Shown in pieces: positions 8,472-16,183 of a DNA stretch of 64,000 nucleotides. The notes below the pieces were generated by a model, which saw only the letters and a program-made list of their open reading frames with translations, ran no database searches and was not told the origin of the DNA. The stretch's first letter is position 1; each line of letters starts with the position of its first letter. The stretch is from Fundidesulfovibrio terrae (GTDB lineage Bacteria; Desulfobacterota; Desulfovibrionia; Desulfovibrionales; Desulfovibrionaceae): the NCBI RefSeq assembly GCF_022808915.1, contig NZ_JAKZFS010000004.1, forward strand, positions 186,001 to 250,000. Direction: 5' to 3'. A program made the position numbers and the translations under genes.

Positions 8472-9217
8472 GGCTGGCCCTCGTTGAATTCGACGCGGCT
8501 CAGAAGGTCGGAAATCTGTTCAAAGCGGGTGTCCAGGGTGTTGTCCACCATCCCCGCTTCGGATTCGAGGCGGATGCCGCCCGGGGTCATGGCCGGATCG
8601 GTCTTGATGCGCCACGCGCCCAAGCTTGGGTGGGCCTTCTTGGCCTCTTCCAGGAGCACTCCCACGACTTGCTCGTCGTCGGGGTTCACCAGCACGGTGA
8701 AGCCCTGGCGGGTGTCGAGCAGTTCGATGGCCTGGTCCATGAGGTTGCCGAGCACCTCCTGGCGGCGTTCGCCCAGTTCTGTGTGCAGGGTCTTTTCCAC
8801 GGCCAGCCTGAGAAGCGCGGCGAATTCCTGGCGGTGCCGGGCCCAAAGGTTGGCGCGGTCGGCCTCGAGCCCCTGGAGCATGACGGCCAGCGACCCGCCC
8901 ATAGCCGAGAGTTCGGCCTCGCAGGCCTGGCGGGAGTCGGCCAGGCCCTGCTGCAGGCCCTCCTGGCGGGCCTGTTCGCGGATGGCTTCGGCGTCGGCCA
9001 TGGCCTGGTTGAGGATTTCCTTGGCCTTGGCCTGGGCCTTGGCCCGGACCCTGGCCCAGAAGGCCAGTTCGGTCTGCTCGTCCAGGGTCTGGGTCTTGAT
9101 GCCCTCGATCTCGTGGACGGTCATCTCGGAGGGCCCGGCCGTGCCGATGCCCATGACCACCCGGGCGTTGCCGGGCAGGAAGCCGCCGGAATTTGTATCC
9201 ATGCTAGATGAAGACAT
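8468..9217 (-). CDS. fliH: Flagellar assembly protein FliH
   Basis: A 249-residue regulator of FliI and the export gate. The long central helix is rich in Ala/Glu/Gln (RAKAQAKAKEILNQAMADAE, about residues 55-110), as in FliH/YscL. The C-terminal domain begins about residue 125 (LLRLAVEKTLHTELGERRQE) and ends DTRFEQISDLLSRVEFNEG. The start at 9217 overlaps the end of fliG by 14 bp and has GAGGCGG upstream; ATG 9202 is an alternative but lacks a ribosome-binding site. The position between fliG and fliI supports the call. Confidence 0.93.
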   Translation of the reverse strand: MSSSSMDTNSGGFLPGNARVVMGIGTAGPSEMTVHEIEGIKTQTLDEQTELAFWARVRAKAQAKAKEILNQAMADAEAIREQARQEGLQQGLADSRQACEAELSAMGGSLAVMLQGLEADRANLWARHRQEFAALLRLAVEKTLHTELGERRQEVLGNLMDQAIELLDTRQGFTVLVNPDDEQVVGVLLEEAKKAHPSLGAWRIKTDPAMTPGGIRLESEAGMVDNTLDTRFEQISDLLSRVEFNEGQP

Positions 9218-10199
9218 CGCCGCCGCCTCGGCCGATGGCGATCTTGCCTTCGGCCTCCAGTCTTCTCACGGTCTTGACCACGTTCTGCTGCGCGGCCTCC
9301 ACGTCGGCCAGGCGCACGGGCCCCATGATCTCCAGGTCTTCCTTGATCATGGTGGCGGCGCGCTCGGAGAGGTTCTTGAAGAACTTCTCCTTGAGGTCGT
9401 CGGAGGCGCCCTTGAGGGCCTGGGTGAGCTCCTCGTTGGAGACTTCCTTGAGCAGTTCACGGATGGAGCGGTCGTCCAGGGCCTTGACGTCCTCGAACAC
9501 GAACATGAGGTTGCGGATGTCCTCGGCCATCTGCGCCGATTCCTCTTCGATTTCGGAGAGGACCTCTTCTTCGGTCGCGCGGTCCACCGCGTTGAGGATT
9601 TCGGCCACCGCCGTGACGCCGCCCACCTTCTTGCCTTCTTTTCCACCCATGGCGATGAGCTGGTTTTGCAGCACCTTGTCCACTTCCAGGAGCATCTCCT
9701 CGGCCACGGCCTCCAGGCGCGCCAGGCGCATGAGCACTTCGGCCCGCACGCCCGAGGGCAGGTTCTGGAGCAGCTCCGCGGCCTGGTCGGGATGCAGGTG
9801 CCCCAGGATGAGGGCCAGGGTCTGCGGGTGTTCGCTTCTGAGTATCTGGGCCAGGATGCGCGGGGAGACGTTTTCCAGCTCCTGGAAGGGAGTGGGCCCG
9901 GAGGCGATCTCCAGCGAATCCATGATGTACTTGGCGGTGTCGGAGTCCAGCGCCTTGGAGAGCATGCGCTTGACCGTGTCCGGGCCGCCCACCAGCAACT
10001 CCTGACCGAACTGCATCGTCTCGTTGAACTCCTTGAGCACCTCTTCGACGCCTTCCTTCTCGATGGTGTCGATTTCCAGCATGGCCTTGGAGATGCGGGC
10101 GATCTCGCCCCTGTCCATGCGTTTGAACACCTCGGAGCAGAATTTGTCGCCGAGCGCCAGGCAGAGCACGGCGGTCTTTTGCGGTCCGGTCAGGGCCAT
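9204..10199 (-). CDS. fliG: Flagellar motor switch protein FliG
   Basis: A 331-residue rotor protein of the C-ring that binds FliF and interacts with the stator to produce torque. The N-terminal FliF-binding domain starts MALTGPQKTAVLCLALGD. The middle domain has the EHPQ motif (RSEHPQTLALILGHLHPDQA). The C-terminal torque helix contains the charged series LDDRSIRELLKEVSNEEL and ends GGGDVFI. Length and domain order are typical. It lies 3 bp downstream of fliF in the same operon. Confidence 0.97.
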   Translation of the reverse strand: MALTGPQKTAVLCLALGDKFCSEVFKRMDRGEIARISKAMLEIDTIEKEGVEEVLKEFNETMQFGQELLVGGPDTVKRMLSKALDSDTAKYIMDSLEIASGPTPFQELENVSPRILAQILRSEHPQTLALILGHLHPDQAAELLQNLPSGVRAEVLMRLARLEAVAEEMLLEVDKVLQNQLIAMGGKEGKKVGGVTAVAEILNAVDRATEEEVLSEIEEESAQMAEDIRNLMFVFEDVKALDDRSIRELLKEVSNEELTQALKGASDDLKEKFFKNLSERAATMIKEDLEIMGPVRLADVEAAQQNVVKTVRRLEAEGKIAIGRGGGDVFI

Positions 10200-10202
10200 G
10201 GC

Positions 10203-11801
10203 TTACGCAGCCTCCTGCTTGAGCCATCCTCGAAGGATCTGGATGGCCTGTTCGGTGTTGGTCTCGAAGAGCTGCTGCGCCAGAACCTTGGCGTTCTCCA
10301 GCCGCTTCGAGATTTCCAGCAGTTCCGACTCGTCCTCTTCGGGCTCGGCCAGGGCGATGCGCCGTTCGGCCTCGGGCAGGCGGTTGAGCTGCTCGATCTC
10401 CTCGCGAGTGACGCGGGGGCGGATGAGGGCCATGACCACCGGGCGCACCACCAGGAGCAGGAAGAGGAACACCAGGAGGCCGTTCAGGAAGGGCTTGCCC
10501 AGGCGCTGGGCGTATTCCAGCATGTTCTGGGTGAGGCTCGGCTCGGCCATCAGCTCGCGCTCGCCGAAGGACATGGAGCTCACCTCGATGGTGTCGCCGC
10601 GCTTGAGATCGATGCCCACCGCGCTGGATACGGCCTGCTTGATGCGCTCGATCTCTTCGGCGGGCCTGGGGATGAACTTGGGTTCCTTGCTGTTCGGATC
10701 CTGAATGTAGTCCACGATAACCGCGACGGAGAGGCGCTGCAACTCCCCGGAAGGGGCCACGATCTCCTGCTGCTCGGCGTCGATCTCGTAGTTGGTGATG
10801 CGCTTTTCCTGAGACTGGTCGACCTTGTTCTGGGTGCCGGAGAAGCCGTCACCCCGGAAGTTGGTCTCAGGCACGGAGCCGTCCACGTTGGCCTTCTGGT
10901 TGGTGGAGGATTCCTCGCGGGTCTCGGAGCGCACCACGGTCTTGTTGGGGTCAAAGCTCTGGCGCTTGGTGACGCGCTGGGAGAAGTCCAGGCTGGCCGA
11001 CACCTTGGCGATGGACTTGCCGCCGCCCACGATGGGGGTGAGCAGTTCCTCGATCTTGCGTTCGATGTTCTGCTGGTAGTTGTTGCGGAAGTCGAACTGG
11101 GTATTGGTGAGGCCGTCGATGCTCCCGCCGTCCTTGGCCTGGTAGACGATCTTGCCCGCGGTGTCGGTGATGGTGACGCGGCTGGGGTCCAGGCCTTCCA
11201 CGCTCATGGCCACGAAGTTGACGATGCCCTGAATCTGCTTCTGCTCGAGCTTGGCCCCGGGCTTAAGCGTCAGCACCACCGAGGCGCTGGACTTGCGCTG
11301 CTCCTCGATGAAGAGGCTCTTGGCGGGCAGCACCAGGTGCACCCGGGCCTTGTCCACGGCGGGGAATTCCGAAATGGTGCGCGCCAGCTCGCCCTGCAGG
11401 GCTCGCTGGTAGTTGATGCGCTGCACGAAGTCGGTCTGGCCCACCTTGGTCTCGTCGAAAATCTCATAGCCCAGGCCCGCGCCGCGCAGCTTGCCTTCGC
11501 CAGCCACCTTGATGCGGGTCTCGCTCACCTGGTCGGCCGGGACCAGGATGGTCTGGCCGCCGTCCTCGAGCTTGAAGGGCGTCTTGTTCGCCTTGAGCAT
11601 TTCCATGACGCGGTTGGCGTCGTCCTGGGCCAGCTTGGTGAAGAGCACCTTGTAGTCGGGCTGGTTGAACCACAGGACCATCAGCACGAAGGCGGCGACC
11701 ACCGAGACGGCGACTCCGGCGAACAGGATACGCTGGGCCATGGTGCGGGCGGACCAGAAACGGGTGGCCTGATCCCAGAGCGATTTGAGCAGAGCGGGCA
11801 T
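10203..11801 (-). CDS. fliF: Flagellar MS-ring protein FliF
   Basis: A 532-residue inner-membrane ring protein that nucleates the basal body. An N-terminal transmembrane helix (about 23-46) precedes ring-building domains with ARTISEFPAVDKARVHLVLP and GIVNFVAMSVEGLDPSRVTI. A periplasmic variable stretch (about 290-345) follows. A second helix (about 425-447, FLNGLLVFLFLLLVVRPVVM) leads to the cytoplasmic tail that binds FliG (EIEQLNRLPEAERRIALAEP...). Length and topology are standard. It follows fliE by 23 bp. Confidence 0.97.
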   Translation of the reverse strand: MPALLKSLWDQATRFWSARTMAQRILFAGVAVSVVAAFVLMVLWFNQPDYKVLFTKLAQDDANRVMEMLKANKTPFKLEDGGQTILVPADQVSETRIKVAGEGKLRGAGLGYEIFDETKVGQTDFVQRINYQRALQGELARTISEFPAVDKARVHLVLPAKSLFIEEQRKSSASVVLTLKPGAKLEQKQIQGIVNFVAMSVEGLDPSRVTITDTAGKIVYQAKDGGSIDGLTNTQFDFRNNYQQNIERKIEELLTPIVGGGKSIAKVSASLDFSQRVTKRQSFDPNKTVVRSETREESSTNQKANVDGSVPETNFRGDGFSGTQNKVDQSQEKRITNYEIDAEQQEIVAPSGELQRLSVAVIVDYIQDPNSKEPKFIPRPAEEIERIKQAVSSAVGIDLKRGDTIEVSSMSFGERELMAEPSLTQNMLEYAQRLGKPFLNGLLVFLFLLLVVRPVVMALIRPRVTREEIEQLNRLPEAERRIALAEPEEDESELLEISKRLENAKVLAQQLFETNTEQAIQILRGWLKQEAA

Positions 11802-11824
11802 GGAAGGCTCCTATCGTTTAGCGC

Positions 11825-12172
11825 CTAGAAAGGCATCTTGACCAGTTCCTTGTACATATCCATGACCTTGTTGCGCACGGTGGAGGTCATGGACATGGCC
11901 AGGCCGGCCTTCTGCAGCTGGATCATGAGTTCGTGGACGTTCTGGTTCTCGCCGGTGGTGAAGGAGGACACCATCTGGTCCTTCTTGATCTGTTCGGCGT
12001 TGACGTCGGCCAGGGAGCTCTTGAGCGAATCCACGAAGTTGGTCTTGTGGCTGCCCGAGGTGCCGAAGGCCTCGGCCACTTTCTGCTGCACGCCCTGGGC
12101 GCCCGTGGTGCCCAGAGTGTTCTGGCCCATGGCGGCGCGGTAGGCGTTGATGCCGATTGGACTGATGGCCAT
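11825..12172 (-). CDS. fliE: Flagellar hook-basal body protein FliE
   Basis: A 115-residue rod/MS-ring junction protein. The C-terminal signature MIQLQKAGLAMSMTSTVRNKVMDMYKELVKM is visible in part (LQKAGLAMSMTSTVRNKV), as is the preceding FTTGENQNVHELM, the conserved FliE D/E-x-HEVM-like turn. AGGAGA seven bases before ATG 12172 makes this the start rather than the in-frame ATG at 12199, which would overlap flgC. It sits between flgC and fliF as in most flgB-type operons. Confidence 0.95.
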   Translation of the reverse strand: MAISPIGINAYRAAMGQNTLGTTGAQGVQQKVAEAFGTSGSHKTNFVDSLKSSLADVNAEQIKKDQMVSSFTTGENQNVHELMIQLQKAGLAMSMTSTVRNKVMDMYKELVKMPF

Positions 12173-12182
12173 GGCGAGTCTC

Positions 12183-12620
12183 CTAGCGTCCGATCTCAAG
12201 GGCCTTGTTGTACATGGCCTTGATGGTGCTGATGGTGGTGGTGTTGGCTTCGTAGCCGCGCGAGGCCTGGATCATGTTGGTCATTTCCTCGACCACATTG
12301 ATGTCGGGATATTGAACGAAGCCGTTGGCGTCGGCGTCGGGATGGCCGGGCTCGTAGACCTGCTTGGTGGGGCGGTTGTCGTTGACGATGCCCGTGACGC
12401 GCACTCCCTGGAGTTCCTGGGAGAGGGCGGAGTCCATGGCCTTGCCGAAGGGAGTCGCAGGGGTGGACTCCAGGGCCACGGACTTGCGCTGGTAGGGCCC
12501 CTGCCCGTTGGCGGTGCGCGTGGTCTTGGCGTTGGCCAGGTTCATGGAAATGACGTTCATGTAGGTGCGCTGGGCCGAGAGGGCCGAGCCACCGATGTCG
12601 AGGGCTGTCATGAAGTCCAT
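12183..12620 (-). CDS. flgC: Flagellar basal-body rod protein FlgC
   Basis: A 145-residue proximal rod subunit exported by the flagellar type III system. The N-terminal rod signature is SALSAQRTYMNVISMNLANA. The middle has PYQRKSVALE and the C-terminus VEEMTNMIQASRGYEANTTT...YNKALEIGR, both diagnostic of FlgC. AAGGAGG nine bases before ATG 12620 fixes the start. The frame continues upstream through flgB in another frame, but that part is shadow. It is 2 bp downstream of the flgB stop. Confidence 0.97.
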   Translation of the reverse strand: MDFMTALDIGGSALSAQRTYMNVISMNLANAKTTRTANGQGPYQRKSVALESTPATPFGKAMDSALSQELQGVRVTGIVNDNRPTKQVYEPGHPDADANGFVQYPDINVVEEMTNMIQASRGYEANTTTISTIKAMYNKALEIGR

Positions 12621-12622
12621 GA

Positions 12623-13036
12623 TTACTTGCCTCCTTCCGCGATGATCTTGGAGATGCCGTCGAAGTTGGACTTCATCACCGTGGTCAGCGCGTTGTACAT
12701 CAGGGAGTTCTTGGCCATGGTGGACATTTCCTTGTCCATGTCCACGGCGTCGGCCCCGTAGATGGTGCGGGGCTTGAATTCCTTGACCACGTCGCCCTGG
12801 TAGTCCGAGGCGTCGTAGGTGCCGGGAACGTGCTTTCCGTTGGTCCGGGTCATGCCGCTGCGCAGGTCGGCGGTGCCGATGGCGTTCTGGAGGTCGGATT
12901 CGAAATCCAGGGAGCGGGCCTTGTACCCGGGTATGTTGATGTTGGCCAAATTGGACATGACGAGGTTTTGACGCTCCAGGCGCAGATCCATGACCTTGGC
13001 GATCAAGTTCGCGTTGGCTCCGTAGATGTCCGTCAT
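12623..13036 (-). CDS. flgB: Flagellar basal-body rod protein FlgB
   Basis: A 137-residue proximal rod subunit, first gene of the basal-body operon. Signature residues are RLERQNLVMSNLANINIPGY near residue 18, YKARSLDFESDL, and a C-terminal MSTMAKNSLMYNALTTVM. AAGGAG eight bases before ATG 13036. A sigma54-type promoter lies about 80 bp upstream and presumably drives flgBC-fliEFGHI. Confidence 0.97.
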   Translation of the reverse strand: MTDIYGANANLIAKVMDLRLERQNLVMSNLANINIPGYKARSLDFESDLQNAIGTADLRSGMTRTNGKHVPGTYDASDYQGDVVKEFKPRTIYGADAVDMDKEMSTMAKNSLMYNALTTVMKSNFDGISKIIAEGGK

Positions 13037-13113
13037 GGCGTGGCTCCTTGGGCGGCGGCTGATTTTGCCGGGCTCTCTTCGCTCGGCGGGAGGCCGCCCC
13101 GGCCCATCTCATA

Positions 13114-13128
13114 GCAACTCCCGTTCCA
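13114..13128 (-). promoter_or_regulatory. Sigma54 (RpoN)-type promoter of the flgB operon
   Basis: On the minus strand TGGAACGGGAGTTGC matches the -24/-12 consensus TGGCACG-N4-TTGC with the invariant GG-N10-GC spacing. Transcription would start near 13102, giving a leader of about 65 nt before flgB. Sigma54 control of basal-body genes is common in flagellated proteobacteria. The remainder of the 391-bp gap 13037-13427 also holds the leader of the rightward TPR gene; no gene was supported there. Confidence 0.7.
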
Positions 13129-13427
13129 AATGATTAACCATCCGGAATGTAAGAAAAACATCCAAAATGGCGTAACCTGGCATGCGGCGTGCTCCTCTTA
13201 TTATGGTTGCCTGCCCGTCGGAGGAATTTGCCTGTCCCGGCGGTTGGCACGCAGATTGCTTGGGTGATCTCGCCGGTGTGCCGGTCCCCGGGAGGGACAT
13301 TCGTCGGACACCGGTTGCGGAAGGGGAGGCGGGAGGCCAGGACGGCCATCCCGGCTTGGGAGAATCGACAGGACGCCACGCCCGGGAGAAGGTTTTGGCG
13401 AGGCGTCCATCACCGGAGGGGACAGTC

Positions 13428-14000
13428 ATGAGCGGTCATCTGGACTACGAAATCAACAAGGAACTGGGCGAGTGCTACTTGTTCATGGGCGACCTGGACA
13501 AAGCCGAAGAGTATTACCGTAAGGCCATGAGCTCCAATGGAGTCCATCCCGAGCCCTACCTGGGGCTGGCCACCATCTGCGTGCACCGGGGCAACCTGGA
13601 CGACGCCTTCAGCTTCTACCGCAAGGCGGCCAACGTCGAGGCCAGCGACAAGTCGCTGTCGGGCATGGCCCTGATCGAGATGGAACGCGGCGAGCACGAC
13701 GCGGCCTTCAGCCACTTCTCGCAGGCTCTGGACCACAACCCCGAGAACATGGTGGCGCTCTACAGCATCATCAGGATCGGCCAGGCCACGGGACGCCTGG
13801 GCGAAGTGGTTCCCCATCTGGAGAACTACCTGTCCATCGAGCCCCTGAAGCACGACATGAGGTACTCCCTGGCGGGATGCCTGGTGGCCGCCGGACGCGA
13901 AGGCGACGCCAAGGCCCAGTTGGACCGTATCCTCGAGCACGACCCGGCCCATGCCTGCGCCGTGGAACTCAAGGACCACCTGGAAGCCAAAGCGGCTTAA
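13428..14000 (+). CDS. TPR-repeat protein
   Basis: A 190-residue soluble protein built of tetratricopeptide repeats. The repeat hallmarks are LGECYLFMGDLDKAEEYYRK (residues 12-31), YLGLATICVHRGNLDDAFSF, and further units at about 82-115 and 150-180. Start ATG 13428 has GGAGGG seven to eight bases upstream; the frame is open to 13182 but that part looks non-coding. No signal peptide, so a cytoplasmic adaptor or scaffold is likely. It is divergent from the flagellar operon; whether it serves motility is unknown. Confidence 0.8.
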   Translation: MSGHLDYEINKELGECYLFMGDLDKAEEYYRKAMSSNGVHPEPYLGLATICVHRGNLDDAFSFYRKAANVEASDKSLSGMALIEMERGEHDAAFSHFSQALDHNPENMVALYSIIRIGQATGRLGEVVPHLENYLSIEPLKHDMRYSLAGCLVAAGREGDAKAQLDRILEHDPAHACAVELKDHLEAKAA

Positions 14001-14140
14001 AGCGCGCTCCGGAACAATTTTTCGACGAATCTCCCCTCCCCCATTGGTTCCCGGTCCGGTACCGCTCCCGGCGGCCGGACCGGGAATCAAATCAAGACGG
14101 GCGGGAGATGACGGAACCGGGTTGCCAAGCGCGGGCTATT

Positions 14141-14153
14141 TTGGCACTGCCAA
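14141..14153 (+). promoter_or_regulatory. Perfect palindrome upstream of the IMP cyclohydrolase gene
   Basis: TTGGCA-C-TGCCAA lies 21 bp before the start codon, with a further half-site TTGCCAA at 14122-14128. It is a candidate operator for a purine-responsive or other repressor. It is not a sigma54 site, because the GG-N10-GC spacing fails. Confidence 0.4.
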
Positions 14154-14174
14154 GCCAAAACAAGCGAGGCAGCC

Positions 14175-14765
14175 ATGGATCTATTGCCCATTCGCAGGGC
14201 CATTCTCTCGGTCACGGACAAGTCCGGACTGGCCGGGTTCGCCGCATTCCTGCACGAAAACGGCGTGGAGCTTGTCTCCACCGGCGGCACCAAGAAGGCC
14301 ATGACCGACGCGGGGCTTCCCGTCACGGCCGTGGACCAGGTCACGGGATTCCCCGAAATGCTGGGCGGCCGGGTAAAAACCCTGCACCCCAACATCCACG
14401 CGGGCATCCTGGCCGACAAGGACAATCCCGAACACCTCTCCACCCTTGAGTCCTTCAAACTCAAGCCCTTCGACCTCATCTGCGTCAACCTCTACGACTT
14501 CGCCAAGGCCGCACAGGCCAAAGCCTCCCTCAAGGACGCCGTAGAACAGATTGACATCGGCGGCCCCACCATGCTCCGGGCCTCCGCCAAGAACTTCCAC
14601 AGCATCCTGGTCGTGCCGTCCCCGGTCCATTACGAGGCCATCGTGGCCGAACTGAAGGCCAACGGCATGAAGGCGACCCTGCCCCTGCGGCACAAAATGG
14701 CCGTGGAGACCTTCAAGGCCACCTCAGCCTACGATGCCATGATCGCGGGGTATCTGGGACAGTAG
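14175..14765 (+). CDS. purH: Stand-alone IMP cyclohydrolase (N-terminal half of PurH)
   Basis: A 196-residue enzyme closing the purine ring, converting FAICAR to IMP. It is the MGS-like domain of PurH: RRAILSVTDKSGLAGFAAFL at the N-terminus, ELVSTGGTKKAM, GFPEMLGGRVKTLHPNIHAG and IDIGGPTMLRASAKNF. Bifunctional PurH is about 520 residues; this protein stops cleanly after the cyclohydrolase domain and is followed by a repeat and a terminator, so it is a single-domain form rather than a frameshift fragment. AICAR formylation must be done by another enzyme outside the window. A GAGGC ribosome-binding site and a palindrome lie upstream. Confidence 0.9.
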   Translation: MDLLPIRRAILSVTDKSGLAGFAAFLHENGVELVSTGGTKKAMTDAGLPVTAVDQVTGFPEMLGGRVKTLHPNIHAGILADKDNPEHLSTLESFKLKPFDLICVNLYDFAKAAQAKASLKDAVEQIDIGGPTMLRASAKNFHSILVVPSPVHYEAIVAELKANGMKATLPLRHKMAVETFKATSAYDAMIAGYLGQ

Positions 14766-14880
14766 AAGAGTAAGAGAAGAGGGAGGCGCTTCAGGCGGCA
14801 GGGGAGGCTGAAGAGGAAGATGCCTCCGGCGGCCAAAGGGACCAGTCCCTTTGGAATCCCCAGTTGCTTCGCGTCGGGTG
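14766..14880 (+). repeat. Type I 3'-end repeat after the IMP cyclohydrolase gene
   Basis: Directly after the stop: AAGAGTAAGAGAAGAGG, then GAAGATGCCTCCGGCGG, the stem CCAAAGGG-ACCAGT-CCCTTTGG (14833-14854), GGAATCCC and TTCGCGTCG. Same order as the copies after fliI and the phospholipase gene, here on the plus strand because the gene is. Confidence 0.7.
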
Positions 14881-14906
14881 ATGTGAAGCCGGACAAGATG
14901 CGAAAG

Positions 14907-14948
14907 AAGGCAGGAAGCGCGCAAGGCCGCGCTTCCTGCCTTTATTTG
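14907..14948 (+). terminator. Rho-independent terminator (repeat-associated)
   Basis: Stem GGCAGGAAGCGC (14909-14920) pairs perfectly with 14929-14940, and is followed by TTTATTT. A near-identical hairpin sits at 52052-52094 after another type I repeat, so this terminator is itself part of a larger repeated unit. Confidence 0.8.
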
Positions 14949-15020
14949 TGGAGAATTCCAGGGCGTCGGGGCCTGGCACAAAGCGCTTGAGAAAAACGCG
15001 CTGCCGGGGGGAGCGGAAGA

Positions 15021-15899
15021 TCAATCCCGATGCGTCAAAATCCTTGCGGCGGAAGCGATGATCTCGTTCTTCGCTTTCGCGTCCTTGCCGTCCTGGGTGT
15101 AATACACGGCCAGGATGACCGCGCCTCCGCCGTCGGGCCAGAACACGGCGACGTCGTTCGTCGTGCCGTAATCCCCCGTGCCCGTCTTGTCGCCCACGAC
15201 CCAGCCGGAGGGAATCCCGGCGCGGATGCGCTGGTTGCCCGTCGTATTGTTCAGCAGCCAGTGCATAAGAATATCCTGCTGTATTTTGGGAAGGACATTC
15301 CCAAAAAACAAGCTGCGGATGGCGTTGGCCATGCTGTCGGGCGTGCTGGTGTCCCTCGGATCGCCGGTGATGGCGGTGTTGAGTTCGGGCTCCCGCCTGT
15401 CCAGGCGGAAAGCGTCGTCCCCCAGGCCCCTGGCGAACGCCGTGACGGCTTCCGGGCCGCCGAAATGGCGCATCAGGATATTGGTCGCGGCGTTGTCGCT
15501 GTACATGATGGCTGCGCCGCACAGGTCCGAGACGGTCATCTCCTCGCCGATCTGCTTGGACACGATGGGGGCGTATTTCTCGATGTCCAGGCCCGTTATC
15601 CGAAAACGCTTGTCGAGGAGCTTGGGGTCCTCGACGCTCTGGTGGAGAATCTTCGCGACAAGAATGATCTTGAACGTGCTGCAAAAGGGGAAACGCTCGC
15701 CGCCCCGGTAGGACACGAGCGATCCGTCGCGCGTGTCCAGCATGGCCACGCCCAGGCGGCCGCCGTGCTGGCGTTCCAGCTCAGCGATTTTCTGGAGGGG
15801 AGATGCGGGCTGCTGTGCGCGGGAGGCTCCGGCGCCCGCGATCAGCATGAGAGCGAGCAGCAAGAAGGAGGCGAAAGTGCGGGGGAGGCGTCCGGACAT
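15021..15899 (-). CDS. Class A beta-lactamase
   Basis: A 292-residue periplasmic serine beta-lactamase. A signal peptide (residues 1-28, FASFLLLALMLIAGAGASRA) precedes the mature enzyme. All class A motifs are present: S-x-x-K as FCSTFK, SDN as MYSDNAATN, the omega-loop Glu in REPELN followed by GDPRDTSTP, and KTG as GDKTGTGDYGTTND. Cys precedes the active Ser (Ambler 69) but its carbapenemase partner Cys238 is not seen (KTGTGDY), so a KPC-like disulfide is not expected. The start is ATG 15899 with GAGGAA 10-13 bases upstream. There is no AmpR-type regulator adjacent. Class A enzymes are known from Desulfovibrio, so it may be chromosomal rather than newly acquired. Confidence 0.95.
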   Translation of the reverse strand: MSGRLPRTFASFLLLALMLIAGAGASRAQQPASPLQKIAELERQHGGRLGVAMLDTRDGSLVSYRGGERFPFCSTFKIILVAKILHQSVEDPKLLDKRFRITGLDIEKYAPIVSKQIGEEMTVSDLCGAAIMYSDNAATNILMRHFGGPEAVTAFARGLGDDAFRLDRREPELNTAITGDPRDTSTPDSMANAIRSLFFGNVLPKIQQDILMHWLLNNTTGNQRIRAGIPSGWVVGDKTGTGDYGTTNDVAVFWPDGGGAVILAVYYTQDGKDAKAKNEIIASAARILTHRD

Positions 15900-15989
15900 G
15901 GCGTTGATCGTTCCTCGGGTCAATGCGTTCAACCAAAAGACGCTTTCGCCGGGCGCGCCCTCGCATATCCCGCGAAGCGATAAGCCGGG

Positions 15990-16169
15990 GTCCGGGGGGG
16001 GGGGGGGGGCCCCCCCCCCCCCCCGGCACGATTTTTTTGTCGAGCAGGGGGCGACCCCACCCGCCACAGCAACCGCTAAAACAAAACGCGGGTGGCCGGG
16101 GGCGCCCCCCCGCATACCCCGGGGGGGGGGGGGGGGGGGGGGGGGGGGCGGCCCCCCCCCCCGCACCCC
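15990..16169. other. Very long G and C homopolymer runs, probable sequencing/assembly artefact
   Basis: Runs of about 17 G followed by about 15 C near 15994-16024, and about 30 G near 16121-16148 with further C runs to 16162, fall in a GC-rich hairpin region between bla and the PaiB gene. Flanking words (ATAAG, AGATGCCTCCGG on the minus strand) show that a type I 3'-end repeat belongs here. The whole 15900-16183 gap holds no credible gene. Confidence 0.7.
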
Positions 16170-16183
16170 GGAGGCATCTTTTC

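Noticed and set aside
8484-11828. An open frame of 1114 codons on the plus strand across fliH, fliG and fliF
   Set aside because: It is antisense to three certain flagellar genes, is low-complexity in composition, and arises from GC-rich codon bias leaving few stops in that frame.
12183-13112. A single 309-codon frame covering flgB and flgC
   Set aside because: Only the last 145 codons are FlgC; the first part is flgB read in the wrong frame. A good ribosome-binding site marks the flgC start at 12620.
14141-14156. TGGCAC near the IMP cyclohydrolase gene as a sigma54 promoter
   Set aside because: The GG-to-GC spacing is nine rather than ten and the -12 TTGC is missing; the sequence is better explained as a palindrome.
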